From assembly GCA_024663395.1 (NCBI GenBank), contig JANFAH010000082.1:153390-217389 (forward strand): a stretch of DNA of 64,000 nucleotides, given 5' to 3'. Numbering within the stretch: the first letter of the stretch is position 1; the number at the start of each line of letters is the position of its first letter. The position numbers were made by a program, and so were the translations under genes. The notes under the pieces were generated by a model. The model did no database searches, was not told the DNA's origin, and was given only the letters and a program-made list of their open reading frames with translations. Below, piece by piece: positions 47,091 to 59,242 of the stretch. The stretch comes from Pisolithus tinctorius. Lineage: Eukaryota; Basidiomycota; Agaricomycetes; Boletales; Pisolithaceae.

Positions 47091-49436
47091 CTAACCTTCC
47101 AACAGACGCTTTGCCTGTTCAGGTCCAATGGCTCTTGTGGCACGTTTAGCCAAGAGTTTCTCAGTTCTGTACCTTTCGTACAACACTTCCCGAGTGTGAA
47201 CTTTGAGTACCTGCATTGAACGAATGACGCGACCCAATAATAATATGCATCAGTTCCCAATTCCGTGAGAGCAACGCAAAAACAGAAACGTAATAAAAAG
47301 GCAAACCTTCATGTGCGTCAATAACATGGCAGTTCGCAGGGCGGCGAAGTCACAATGGTCAGGGTTGAGTACGTCAACGGTTCCCCATCGGAACTTCCTC
47401 TTGAATACACCCCTCAGATCTTCCGGCGGAGTCTGATTGTACACCGGTTTGCGGGTTATGGTAGCGGGGCTATCCGGGGGTCCCCCCGTCATTGACACTT
47501 CTGTCACAGGGGTCGAAGAACTATTAAGGTCTTCACGGGGAACGGATGAGTCAGGGGTCACCATCAACGGGTGCAATTGTATTGTCCGCGGAGACTCCAG
47601 CGGCTCGGGCGCGATGAATGCGAACGGCAATAACGTTCCCAAGTCTGTTTTCGCCAGCGTCTGTGCTGAAAAGCGTACATTCGCGACGCTCAGCTCGTCC
47701 ACTTCCTCGGGGAAATGTGGCTCTCGCTCATCTTGGGCAAGAGCAGAGAGGTCCCTGCGAGAGCGGGACCGGGACCGGGATGGAGCTTGTCTAGTCTTTA
47801 CTCTTATGACTGGACGTGATGCTCGTCGATGACCGTCCTTGGGCTCCATCGCCTCGGTGTCAGGGGTCGCGTGGGAATCGCCGTTTAGATGTTGATCCGA
47901 AGGGGTGCTGCCGTTACCAGCTGGATCGTTTTCATTGGCAGCAGCTGGTATTTGTCGAGACGGCGAAGAATCTCCATCTTTCGCCGTCATGGGCGTAGAG
48001 AATATACCAAAGTCCAATTGCACTTCATGCAGACCCCTGCGGACGGCATCTTTAACGGCAGATAGGGCGCTATCGGTGAGGGAGTCTGCACGTGCAATTA
48101 TGGGAAGCACATTAACACGTTCCGACAGGCGACGGATCACCCGAAGCTCGGCCGGTGACATGGTGAGTTCACCGGGAGTGCTTGAGTCCGGGAGGTGGTC
48201 CTCCGGTTCCAACGGGCGTACAGTTGAAGACGAAAGCCTCGTCTCTGAGTATGCCTTTCTTGGGAGCGACGACGACTTCGCGCGGTGCGCGTCGCTGGTC
48301 ATGATAGAGGAGGGGTCGATCATGAAAATACACCTGACACGAGTAAGACACACCATTTTAATGATCAATTTCAAAGGCGCGAAAACTCACAAGTGTATGT
48401 GCTGATCTCCTCTACTCTGCCGAACGACTTTACTTTCCTGTCATCATTAATTGACGTTAGCAAAAGCAAACCACGGACCATGTTACATCGGCAGGAAGAA
48501 AATAACGAACTTCGATCATAGTATCCGCATACTGTTGGTCAATATACCTGATAATACTCGTAACCTGACGCTCCACACCCAACTCCTTGCCTTCGCTGAA
48601 GTCCAAGCCGGGGGTGTCAATGACAGTCAGAAGCACTCTCTCATATCGAGATTCGGATGTCTCGATGCAGGCCGTGTTGATCGACTGGGTCTGTTTGAGC
48701 TCGCCCCGGAGAAAACGGTGCAACGATGCGCGTTGTTCTTCTGATGCGGCCGACGAAATGTCTGAGGTATCGAGGAGAAGACGGAGGAGCGAGGTTTTGC
48801 CAGTGCCTCGACCACCCACGACCTGAAACATTACATATATCAATCCAAACGCGTTCGTCTCAGCCACCCCAGCGTATCCAATTGATCGAGAACAAAAAGA
48901 AAGAGAGACTCGCTACTCACCATGAGATTAAAAGCGGGAGGGTTCCTATTTTTCCTATGCACACGTCTCGCAACTACAGTCGGCGCATTCGTACTGGCGG
49001 GAGTACTGCTCCTCCAATGATCGAACGCAGGGTAGGCACTTTGGGGAGACATATACAACGAAGATATAGACACCGCTCCATTGTGAACAGCAGCTGGATG
49101 ATACAGCTGGTGACTATGTTGATTGTGACCTGGTTGTAACCAAAATGGTTTGTGGAAAAGAATCGGCGGGGCGCGGTCGAGCGAATGTAAGGAGCTTTTG
49201 ACCGCACCTTGTTGTTGACGGTAATGCAGTAGCGACACCGATGATTCCATTTCCCCCTCCCCCTCCTCCTCCCTCTTTGCATTGGGCACTGGAGTTTCGC
49301 GCAGGACAGTTGCATCTACCAGGTTCTCCGGCCATGGAATGCCTTGGGCGTGCAGTTCGGGGAGAGAAGGGGACGACCTCAATGGCGGGGCCGACGTTGT
49401 GCTCGTGTCTTTGGGTCGCTTTCGAAAGGAAAACAT
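47091..49436 (-). CDS. Divergent septin-type GTPase, copy 1
   Basis: Septins are filament-forming GTPases of the cell cortex. The ATG at 49,436 (MFSFRKRPKDTS) starts a Ser/Pro-rich N-region with ELHAQGIPWPENLVD. An intron (about 48,805-48,920) leads to the P-loop VVGGRGTGKTSLLRLLLDTS. Then come G3 (TVIDTPGLDFSEGKELGVER), an exon with IHLCVYF-type sequence, a loop of low complexity, G4 (VNVLPIIARADSLTD, about 48,100), an acidic/basic insert, and the septin-specific RWGTVDVLNPDHCDF (about 47,340-47,385). The end is LKVHTREVLYERYRTEKLLA after another intron. It lacks a clear C-terminal coiled coil. It differs from core septins by long inserts and looks like a lineage-specific group. It is paralogous to the gene at 51,473-53,361. 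Confidence 0.8.
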
Positions 49437-50132
49437 GTGATGTTACAAAGCCCCGAAGAGCGAAAAAAAAAAGGAGCGAAAAGATAAATGAAACAAGCGA
49501 GAGAAAGAACGTATGGATAGGATATGTGCACTGATCGCGGCGGCCTGCTACTAACTCGGTAGCAGGGAAACTTTTGGAGGTAGACTGTGGAAAGTGAACA
49601 ACCGTAGGAACAAAACGACAGAACTGAAGTCCCCCCGACGTCCCTGTCAAAAATTACATACCATGGCAACGCCGGGCTTCTGGTGGTGGCATCTTCTGTC
49701 CGCTCTGCTCGCACGTATGTATTCACAATCTCTGAACATTCTTAACACATACATACAGATAGCGAGTAGTAAATTGGGTGGCTGGCTGAAGGGGGAGGGG
49801 GAAGCCAAAGCCGATGTGAGTTGCAACCAAAGAACGGAAGCGAGCGTGGTAAAATACAGTACATCTGTCCAACGTGCAGGCGAAAGAGACAGGGAGACAA
49901 ACAGAACTCATGCACAACCCAAAAAAAAGAAGTGATGGATGATATCAAGAGACGATAGCAACAGCAGCCTTGCAAAGGGGCAAGCATAGAGCAAACGAGC
50001 CGGGCCAATTCTACAAGCCATACCCAGATGGCATTTGAAGGTGGAAAAAAAAATTGAGGGAGGGAGCGTGCCAGTTGGAAAAATGCGGATTTTTTGATAC
50101 TGTAACATTGTGTAAATGCCGGTCGTTCGCCT
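49437..50132. other. Spacer between septin copy 1 and Zn2Cys6 gene 1
   Basis: No gene was recognised. Purine-rich and A-rich stretches on plus (CT-rich on minus) precede the septin start and could be its promoter. Confidence 0.5.
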
Positions 50133-51472
50133 TCAGGGTATGCTTTCAACGGCGTCGCCCACCCTTATTCTCTTTTGAGTTTGTTGGGGGACGTCAACCT
50201 CGTCAATCTTCCTCTTCAAATCGACATCCATGGGCTCGCCGCAGCCTCCGATCGTCTCCTCCAGCGGCGTTCCATTAGAAAAACGAGAATCACCGACAAC
50301 CGTCGAGGACGGTGGCGAATGCGTGGGGGTGTGCAGCGCGCTCGAGGGTGTTGGGCCAACAGCCTGCATGATTTTTGATGATATCGATGCGCGTCGAGCA
50401 CCCTTCTTATTTCCCCCGTTATGACCGGTGCTATGATTATAATCACACGGAAGCTGCCTCCGGGCGCAGCTCGAGCACGCTGGGTGTGCACCATCACACT
50501 TGGTCTTACGCGCTATATTATGTACATCGTCACACTCGTCAGCATGCGTCGAACTTGCATGACGATCGAGGACAAGAACAGGGACTTACCCCTGCAGAAG
50601 TTGCATGCCACCACTTTCGGTCCGGCGCTAGTGGCCTGCCGACTGCTCCTCCCAGGCATGGTAGATGCACGTTTCCTCTGCGCAGCCTGCTGTTCCGAGG
50701 CTGGCCGGATGAGAGGCAATGGTTGGGCCGTCATCGCGGCGGCCGCTGTTGTAGGGGATCTGTCGGGGAGGGACAACGTGGCGATATGCGGCAATTCGTT
50801 GTCTTTGAAGAGGGAGCGTCCCTCTGATACGGACGAGCCTCCAGGTACGCTAGGTTTGGGGCGAACGATGGGAACGATTGCTGGCAGCAATTCACGCGGC
50901 TCCGAGGGCCCTGCAGCAGCATGGGGCTGTGCGAAACCATCGAGTATGGGACGCTTGTCAGCGTTGGAGCTCTTGCGGGACAGGGGCTGAGAAGAAGCCA
51001 TCTCGGGGGGTGTCACCGAGGGATCATTTTCATCGACGGATCTGTCGTCGCCGCCGCTGATATCGGATTCGGACTCGTCTTCCTTGCGACGGTGAGAATT
51101 CCGACGTTTGCTGTTTTGTGGCATGTAGTCGCACGAGTTAGATCGTTTGACACATTGACTACACGCCGGTCGACCACCGTCGCATTTTAGTTTACGAGCT
51201 GTGTGGAATATGAATACGTCGTTGCATCAACCAATTTGCCACAATTCTTTGGCTACTCACAACGACAAAAGTTGCATGCAACAGTAATCTTCTTCGTGCG
51301 CTGTTTGGAGGACCCTAAAGATAATGATGATGATGTGACGACGACGTTTTATGTATGTAAAAGATTGTTGTCAAGCCGATGGTGGGAGAAACTTACTCGG
51401 GGCCACTTTGACGTTATTGTGGGAAGAATTTATGCCGTCAGACAAGGGTCTTGAAATTGGCAGGGGGCGCAT
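50133..51472 (-). CDS. Transcription factor with two Zn2Cys6 clusters
   Basis: The ATG proposed at 51,472 gives MRPLPISRPLSDGINSSHNN. Introns at about 51,322-51,396, 51,205-51,265 and 50,493-50,592 preserve phase. Two fungal binuclear zinc clusters are visible: VACNFCRARKLKCDGGRPAC and on (about 51,290-51,135), and VACNFCRARKTKCDGAHPAC and on (about 50,620-50,440). Both keep C-x2-C-x6-C-x6-C-x2-C-x6-C and span an intron at the same place, which points to internal duplication. The linker is Ser/Pro-rich with LPHIATLSL. The C-terminus carries an acidic-basic KRKIDEVDVPQQTQKRIRV. The same frame is open upstream into septin copy 2, so the true start is uncertain. Nuclear DNA-binding is the family role; targets are unknown. 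Confidence 0.85.
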
Positions 51473-53361
51473 ATCTGTCCCTGGTGGGACACCGTCACGA
51501 GATATTGATAGGGATGTATGGCGGACAGCAGCCCCGCCATGGTTGGGTGGAGAGGTCTCGATGCTCAATGCAGGTCGTAAGGGATGATTGAGGGGAAGCT
51601 GGGAACGCGGAACGATGTTTGATTGTGTGTGAAGGAGGTGATTGGGTGGGTGGTGCTGGGCGAGATATTCGGCTCTGAATTTTTCAAAAAGATATTCGCG
51701 GGTATACTTCTGCAGGGTCTTGAGAGGGGTTGTTGTTGTTGTCAGGAAATCGGTTACGACGGGGAACAAATAAAACGGGGTACATACTTCCATGTGATGA
51801 ATATAGCACAGCGGAGGGACATGAAATCGCATTGGTTCGGATCTAGTACGTCCATAGATCCCCAGCGATAGCTCCTAATAAATTTTCCACGGACGAGTTT
51901 GGAGGGGGTAGGATAGTGTGGAGAGGGTGTGTATTGTTGAACGAGTTCGTGGCGAGGGGGGACACCCTCGCGACGCCATCGCTGTGAGAATAGCATTCAG
52001 GGGAGATGAGAGCATAAGGCAAGCGTAGGTATGAGGGGGTTGTGGGAGAAGTAGGGGGGGACGGATGAGCGGGAGAAGATCTATTAGTCCGGGAGGGATA
52101 GCCATTTGGGATTTCACTTTTGACAGGGTGTCCAGACTCGGCCACGTCTTTACGGTGCTGATACTGCGGGTGCATGTCCATATCGAAGATTCCAAAACCG
52201 ATGCCGGCTTCTGCGAGATCTCGGCGTATGGCGGTTTTGACGGCAAGGAGACGGTCGTTGGTCAACGTGTCCGCGCGTGCTATGACGGGGAGCACGTTGA
52301 CTCTGGCAGACAGCCTCCTGATAGTGTTTATTTCCGCGGAGGGAAGGGTGGGACGACACAAGAGGGGGTTTGTGGTGACGGGTGGTTCCAGGATGACGGG
52401 TTCGGAGTCGGTGTGTGAGAAGCTGTTTGTGCGAGCGCGGGAGAGAAGGGGGGCGGGAGGGCCTGGCACACAGGAGGGAGGGGGGATGATCACGTCGGGA
52501 TCCAGAAAGTAGATGCACCTGTATTAACTGGAGTGAGAGGGACGACTGAATGAAGCGCGCCTTGGGGGAACGCACAAATGGATGTGATGGTCACCGGTCT
52601 GGGCCTTCCACTCCTGTGAGATAAAGAGGGGTATGTATATGAGCGGAGTGGACGAGGGGGGAGGGGCGGGACTGGCTTACGTCGTCGATGCCTTCGGCGA
52701 AGCGGGCGTCGACCTGTCTGAGGATGTCCTGGATAGTGCGCTCGACGGAGTGGTCGTCGGAGAAGTCGAGAGAGGGGGTGTCGATGAGAGTGAGTGCGAG
52801 CACCTGCGGGTTGCTGTTACTGGTACTGCTGGTGTTATTTCCGGGGTCGAAGTCGATGTTGACGTTGACGGAGCGGACGTGGGCGGTGTGTCCGCTGCAT
52901 CCCTGGACGAACTTTGCGACGGAGACAAGCTGATCCTTTGTGGCTGTTGTGGAGATGTCGCTGGTGTCGAGGAGGAGACGGAGGAAGGATGTCTTTCCGG
53001 AGCGTTGGCCGGCGACCATCAGGGTGTATCCTCTGTAGGGATGAGATGCTCCGGGGCGCAGGCCGTTGGCGGCGGAGGGCGGGGATGGGACGGGGGGTAG
53101 TGGGAGAGCATTCGGGCGACGGAGGAGAGGGACGACGAGCGTCTGCGATGGTCGTCGCCGGGGACGGCGAGCGGCATGACAGTCCCGGCGAGGAGGAGAG
53201 GAGAGGAGAGAAGGGGTGCTGAGGTGAGGCAAGCGCGGGGAGGACCAGACCAGACCTGGCTGGCTGGCAGATAAACACCGATATTCCAGAAAATAATAAC
53301 TAACAGAGGGCAACGAGAACGGAGCCGAGCGCCAGAAACCGAGCCAATCGGATGCGTGCAT
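51473..53361 (-). CDS. Divergent septin-type GTPase, copy 2
   Basis: Paralogue of 47,091-49,436. The P-loop is LMVAGQRSGKTSFLRLLLDT (about 53,010). G3 reads LTLIDTPSLDFSDD, with Ser where copy 1 and other septins have Gly. G4 is VNVLPVIARADTLTN (about 52,290). The septin element is YRWGSMDVLDPNQCDF (about 51,840-51,890). The tail is TLQKYTREYLFEKFRAEYLA (about 51,720), which runs on without a stop toward the zinc-cluster gene. A frame change between LPYALISPE (about 52,030) and RWGSMDV can be reconciled by a GT-AG intron (about 51,875-51,990), but a frameshift is possible. The start is unsure: ATG 53,361 is the first in frame, and the N-region is Arg/Pro-rich and unlike copy 1. Confidence 0.7.
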
Positions 53362-53440
53362 CACCCGTTATTATTATTATTATTATTTTATCTTAGCGAT
53401 CGGGGTCCTGCCTCCGTGCGACAACATTCCCATATCCAGC

Positions 53441-55050
53441 TCACGGCGGGTCGTCCCTCGACTCGGCCCGAGACGACGACCCCGCGCTCAACTCGTACTG
53501 GCCAGTCATAATATTAGCCTCGCCGCCCTCCGAGGCCTTCTTTCCTTTTCCCTCCTTCTTCCGTGACCCCTTCGGCGCCTTCCCCGGCCCACGCCGCCGC
53601 GGGTGGTCCTGGTACTTGCACTCCAGCGACCGCGTAGCACAGTTCGAACAGCTCGGCTTGGTCCCATCACATCGCAGCTTGCGTCCTGCCCAGCCACTTC
53701 AGCGCAATCGGCAAAAATATTATCGAATAGCGTCTCTCACCTCTGCAGAAATCACACGCGACGTAGATCTTGCGCACCACCTTGGTCTTCTTGCCCTGCT
53801 CCTCTTCTGTCTCTCCCATCGACACCTCCGACTGTCGTTTCTTCCCCCGCCCTCTCGATCTGGCGCTCGATGACGCAGCCCCAGCCTCCTCCCCAGGCCG
53901 TCCCCTCTCTTCCGGTCGGTCCCTATCTCTTCCTGTTGGCACACTGATCTCCCCGAGCTGCTCGGGGACACGTAGTCTTGGCAACGACGGAACATCATAC
54001 TCTTGCGACCCCCTCGCTCCAATCTCTCCTAGTAGCTGGCTCACAGGTGGAAGAACCACCTTGCGTGCTGATGCTGCAACGTCACCCCCACGCCCGGCAA
54101 TCCACGCACTGCCCGAAGAAGTAGGAGCCCTGCTCCGTTCTTCTTCCCTAGGCATTGCCCCCCCGTAAGCCCTCCCATAGTGCGAGTCTGGATAGTGCGG
54201 CGGTGGTCGCATCGTATCCCCTTCTTCGTACACTGTGTTGTACCTTGTAAACCTTTTCCAATCCTTACACCGGTTTTTTTTGTCTCTCCCATGCTTACCT
54301 TGGTGAGATGACCCTGCCATCGACCTTCTGTTCTCCTCGTAAGTCCTCGAGAAATACCCAGATCTATAGAGATCTCCTCGTTCAGGTACGTCCAGATACC
54401 ATTCAAATTAAACCAGCCTCGTACCGAGCCATCTCGTACCCCCGACTCCCTCCTGTCGTTAATTCATGCCGCTCTTCTCCCTCTACGCGTTGCTCCAGCC
54501 CGCGGTACGATTCTCTTCCCCCATGTGCTGGCCAGGGCGCCAGATGTGCCTCTCCCGGCGGCCTCCATCCTTGTACACCAGGCAGTGGGTAAGGCGGGGG
54601 AACGGGTGGGGGGATCGTATATGAATGCTGTGCTAGGTGGCCATACCCCATCTCACCTCTAGACAAATTTCTTGTCATCGCTACCTGGGGGACGACCGAA
54701 GATGCGCCAATATCTTCCCCAATCGCCTCTCGTGAGAACGACGTTGAATACGAGCCCGACTCGTCGTCTTCTCCCGGTGTTCCAGAGTCCAGCGGTGACA
54801 ATGCTCTGTCACCACTATTCTCATCGCTGGGAAAGATGGCCGGCGTCGTCAGTGACGCCATCGGATTGGGGGCAGGCGAATATGAGAAACGCTGCTGTTG
54901 TCGCTCAAATGCATGCGACGATGATGGTCCAACCTCGGAGGACGAGGATATCGATCTCTCTGGTGCCACCACTGTATCTCGCGGTTGCTCCAAAACATAT
55001 CGATGCAGCTCTTCTGGAAGCGAGTATTTTCCTTGACCGGAATTAGCCAT
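53441..55050 (-). CDS. Zn2Cys6 transcription factor with C-terminal cluster
   Basis: The ATG at 55,050 gives MANSGQGKYSLPEELHRYVL. A long disordered, Pro/Ser/Gly-rich region runs through introns at about 54,300-54,420 and about 54,235-54,300. A block with KVVLPPVSQLLGEI is similar to motifs ahead of zinc clusters in other basidiomycete factors. A basic stretch (SARSRGRGKKRQ) precedes the cluster IYVACDFCRGRKLRCDGTKP, continuing SCSNCATRSLECKYQ (about 53,770-53,595), with canonical Cys spacing and an intron after CRG, the position also used in the neighbouring factor. A basic tail (RRRGPGKAPKGSRKK) follows. The stop is at 53,441. It sits directly upstream of septin copy 2 on the same strand. 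Confidence 0.85.
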
Positions 55051-56697
55051 TCAGGTGGGACTATGGCTAGATTATTGAAAACGGGACGATAATATGATGA
55101 TTATGATGATGTGGTGATCCACTGGTCGGCGAGCAGTTACTATGGGTGGGTGTGTCGATGTCTTCCTTCGCGCGGGGCATACAATAATGACGTGAATTCT
55201 GGTCGAGTTGTTGCATATACGTGCGCCTCGCTCGTGTGATGAAATGGCCGTCCTCTCTACAAGGACACACTGGACGAGCTGGACGAGGCGGTCGTTGGGA
55301 ATGATGGCTGTGAGCGAGGAAGACGACGTACGGGAAACGTGAAAATCCCGCTGGGATAGGTTTGACCATCCGCTATCCCATCGGCTTAAGCAAAAGATAA
55401 GTTCCGGGTCGACCGACACGACAAACAATGTGTACCGGTATGGGCTTGTCAATATACCGACTTTGATATCACCTGCGAGATATGGCACGCCGTGGTCGTG
55501 AATCTCGCGCGGCAAAAGGTCATGCATCATGCACAAACTGTTAACAATCCGAAAGCCCCGCCCCTCCCAGAAAATTTTGTGCTCGTCCCTTTTGAAATTG
55601 CAAGTTTGAAGTATGTCGTCCCCTTTTCGTCCCCTTTGGTGATATAATTTGCAGCCACACCCTTTCGCGGGTGCTGACCCAACAACACCTGCCAACGACT
55701 CTCTTGCAATCACGCCCGTAGTTACCAGCGCCGCTGGGGCCCTCCCCCATTATTATCTCGTCTCCTAAACCCCTTGGTTCCCCCCCTTGTCAGCAAGTGG
55801 AAGGCTTTGTCACTGCGTCCAAGCAAGAATTGATCCGGGGCCCATAGCAGCCCCAACCGCCAAGATCAGGATTGGTCATATATAAAAAGTGAGACATTAT
55901 GATCGACACGGTTGCAAAATCTGATTATTTTGACCCCTCGCGATTCGAACTTCCAAATATGTCTGGAAAGGTTCCTGTCCATCGGTAATAGTAGTCACGC
56001 CAAAGTCTAATTTGTTGACAGATCAAGTTAGAAAGTGGAGGCAGGTATGTACCATACCCCCACAGTGCGGCGAACTAACAGCATTGGCAAAAGCTACTGC
56101 GGCCAAACACATATCCATATCGAAAGAGGGAGATGGGCGGCCTAGGCTTAATTGGTGGCGGCGGGGACAATCGGAGATGGAGTTCACGCGCCAACTCATC
56201 CGTCCTACGATCCGTCCGAATTTCCAATTCGGAGGGCACGCTGCCATCGAATTTCCGCTGGCGTGACTGTACACTACATAGCAATGCATGGGCCCCTGAC
56301 AGCTACCAATAATAATAGTGCCAAGTTTCTCCACGGGTGGAATCTGACCACGGTGTGGGTTAAATAAAAGTTCCATGGGTAATCAAACGTGAAATTTTCA
56401 AAAGTCAAATTGAGTGGAAGCTGCGCTCGGACTTTTCTCTCTCAGAGCAAACCCAAATTGTGGGCCTTCTAGACTGCTTGACTAATACTCTGCTTGCCAT
56501 TTGACACTGACTCGCCGAAGAGGGGTACTACCATTTATGGATTCAGCTCAAGAACAGACCAAGTCAGGGGCTGCTTAGCTAAGCAGTTTATTCCAAGACG
56601 CGGATTTTTCTTTTCGAGTCCTTTTTTCTGAGTTGGCACCCGGTGGTTCGTCCTGACTCGAATTGTCGCTGCTCGTAGTCACAGAGAAGCGACAGCG
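55051..56697. other. Divergent intergenic region; no gene recognised
   Basis: This is the 5' region shared by Zn2Cys6 gene 2 (minus) and dihydroxy-acid dehydratase (plus). Frames at 55,072-55,713 (minus) and 56,012-56,266 (plus) show no known domain. No RNA gene or repeat was seen. Confidence 0.5.
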
Positions 56698-59107
56698 ATG
56701 CTACAGTCGAGATTCACAGCTACTACGTCCAGAGCGTGTACACGCTCTCACCTCGCAAAATGTACATTGTCGCGGACGTTCCGTTCGTCCTGCACAACAT
56801 GGGACGAGACCAAAAAACCTATCATGAACCGCCACAGCAGGACGATTACGCAGCCTAAAGACCAGGGAGCAGGACAGGTAAATCAGCGCATCCCGTTTTG
56901 CTCGAACAGCCGGAGATTGTGTATGTAGGTTTGTACTAAAACCTTCCTTAGGCCATGCTGTATGCTACGGAGGGTATTAAGAGTGACGATGACTTCCAAA
57001 GAGCTATGATTGGTGTTGGAAGCGTGTGGTAAGTAAGTTCCACGTGTCATTCAAATCGCTTGACGCGTAACGGGTGTGCGTGCCCAGGTACGAAGGCAAT
57101 CCGTAAGCAACTCCGAGGGGGCGTACATACATACACCGAATAATCAAATTCGCACCCCCCACAGATGCAACCGCCACCTCCTAGAACTGGGCAAAGAAAT
57201 CAAAGCCTCCATCTACCAAGCCGGAATGATCGGATACCAGTTCGGCACGGTCGGCGTGAGCGACGGTATGAGCAACGGGACGTCAGCGATGAATTATTCC
57301 CTCCAATCGCGCGATCTCATCGCCGACCAAGTGGAGACCGCTGCAGCGGGTCACTGGCTCGATGGTATGGTCGTCGTGCCAGGCTGTGATAAAAATATGC
57401 CAGGGGTTATCATGGCTCGTAAGTCGTTCCTGGTATAGAAGTAACCTACCTGTATATCTCATCAAAAAGCCTCGCAGTTGGACGCCTGAACAGGCCGGGC
57501 CTGATGGTTTATGGAGGTACTATACGTCCAGGGTCTTGTGAAGGGCAACCACAATTGGATATTGTCTCCGCCTTCCAGTCTTATGGGAAATACATCCAGG
57601 ACGGTAAGACTCCCGATGCAGAAGCATTTCGGTACAACACGGTGCGACACGCCTGTCCCGGGCCTGGCGCATGTGGCGGTGTGCGTGCTTTTAATCCAAG
57701 GAATCTCCGTGAAGACGCATATTGACAAATTAAATGGCTAGATGTACACTGCAAATACGATGGCCAGTGCCATAGAAGCACTTGGGATGTCGCTCCCGGG
57801 CTCGTCATCTTTCCCCGCTGAATCACCGGAGAAAATCGAAGAATGCAAAACTGTCGGTGCTGCCATGCGGAACCTTGTCGAGAAAAACATTTTACCGAGA
57901 GATATCATGACTCGTTCTGCCTTCGAGAATGCGATGGTACGTCCGCGCGTGACCACCAGTTATTGTCACTTTAATAAATAATAATTTATCGCCGATTGAC
58001 GCGCTGAAAATGACACAGGTCTTGGTCATGGCACTTGGAGGCTCGACAAATGCAGTACTCCACTTGATTGCGATGGCACACTCGGTTGGTATCACCCTCA
58101 CACTGGATGACTTCGCTCGTGTTTCGGAGGCAACGCCGTTCTTAGCAGACCTCAAGCCGAGCGGTAAATACGTTATGGAAGACGTATACAAACTTGGCGG
58201 CATTCCCAGTGAGTAGTTGAAACATGTGACATTTATGGGCGGACAAGGATGGCTTATTTGACCCGCTTCAGAGGTCCTACATTACTTGATGAAGAATAAC
58301 CGTATAGACGGGAACAACATGACCGTCACGGGCCTTCCGCTCGGAGAGAACCTTGAGCGCTGGGTACACAAGCACGGTGAACTTTCTCCAAACCAGGACG
58401 TTATTCGCCCGCTTGACAACCCAATCAAAACGTCTGGACATATCCGGTAAGTGCTGTGTTGATAGGGCTCATCCCCGTGGTTGATTGGTCGATAGAATTC
58501 TGCGCGGTAACCTGGCACCTGGGGGGGCTGTCGCGAAGATTACGGGAAAAGAAGGTCTTAACTTTACGGGAACGGCACGGGTCTTCAACTCGGAAGAAGA
58601 GTTCGTCCCTGCTGTGGAGTCCGGTTCCATCAAGAAGGGCGAGAAAACCGTGGTCGTCCTGCGGTATCTTGGCCCTAAAGGCGGGCCTGGAATGCGTGAG
58701 ATGCTCAAACCAACCAGTCTCATTATGGGCGCTGGTTTAGGAAAAGATGTTGCCTGCTTGACTGATGGCCGGTTCAGCGGAGGGTGCGTGTTTGTTCTGC
58801 TCAAATTGGGGAGGTTATCTTCTTATACAGTTGACTGATTAATGCCGCTCGTAGATCGCATGGTTTCTGCATCGGACATGTTGTTCCCGAGGCTCAGGAG
58901 GGAGGAGCCATTGCTCTGGTAGAGGACGGCGACATTATATCTGTCGATGCCGTATCCAACACTATTGAGCTTCACATCACTCCGGAGGAGATGGAACGCC
59001 GTAGAAAAGCATGGAAAGCCCCTCCTTTGAAAGTTACCCAGGGTACCCTCATGAGATATGTGAAGACCGTGACGGATGCCAGCCACGGGTGTATCACCGA
59101 TGCATAA
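56698..59107 (+). CDS. ILV3: Dihydroxy-acid dehydratase, mitochondrial
   Basis: It dehydrates 2,3-dihydroxy-acids in the third step of valine, leucine and isoleucine synthesis, using an Fe-S cluster. The ATG at 56,698 gives [20 protein letters not shown], an Arg/Ser/Thr-rich mitochondrial presequence. About nine exons follow; introns start at about 56,877, 57,029, 57,419, 57,676, 57,938, 58,208, 58,449 and 58,783. Motifs: [40 protein letters not shown], Cys ligands in [14 protein letters not shown] and [34 protein letters not shown], and [20 protein letters not shown] near the end with the catalytic Ser. The stop is at 59,105. It appears intact. Confidence 0.95.
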
Positions 59108-59242
59108 GAAGCACGACCCGCACGCACCGGATACCTAAAAAAAGTGTGTACATATACATATTCATTTTTATGACAAGCGATACCACACCCTGCAATTGCG
59201 TGTACGAAATCGAAGCAGTACTGGGGGAGCGTCGCACGTTCA

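Noticed and set aside
52633..53100. Plus-strand Gly/Val-rich frame opposite septin copy 2
   Set aside because: It is the complement of the septin P-loop exons; the conserved motifs are on the minus strand.
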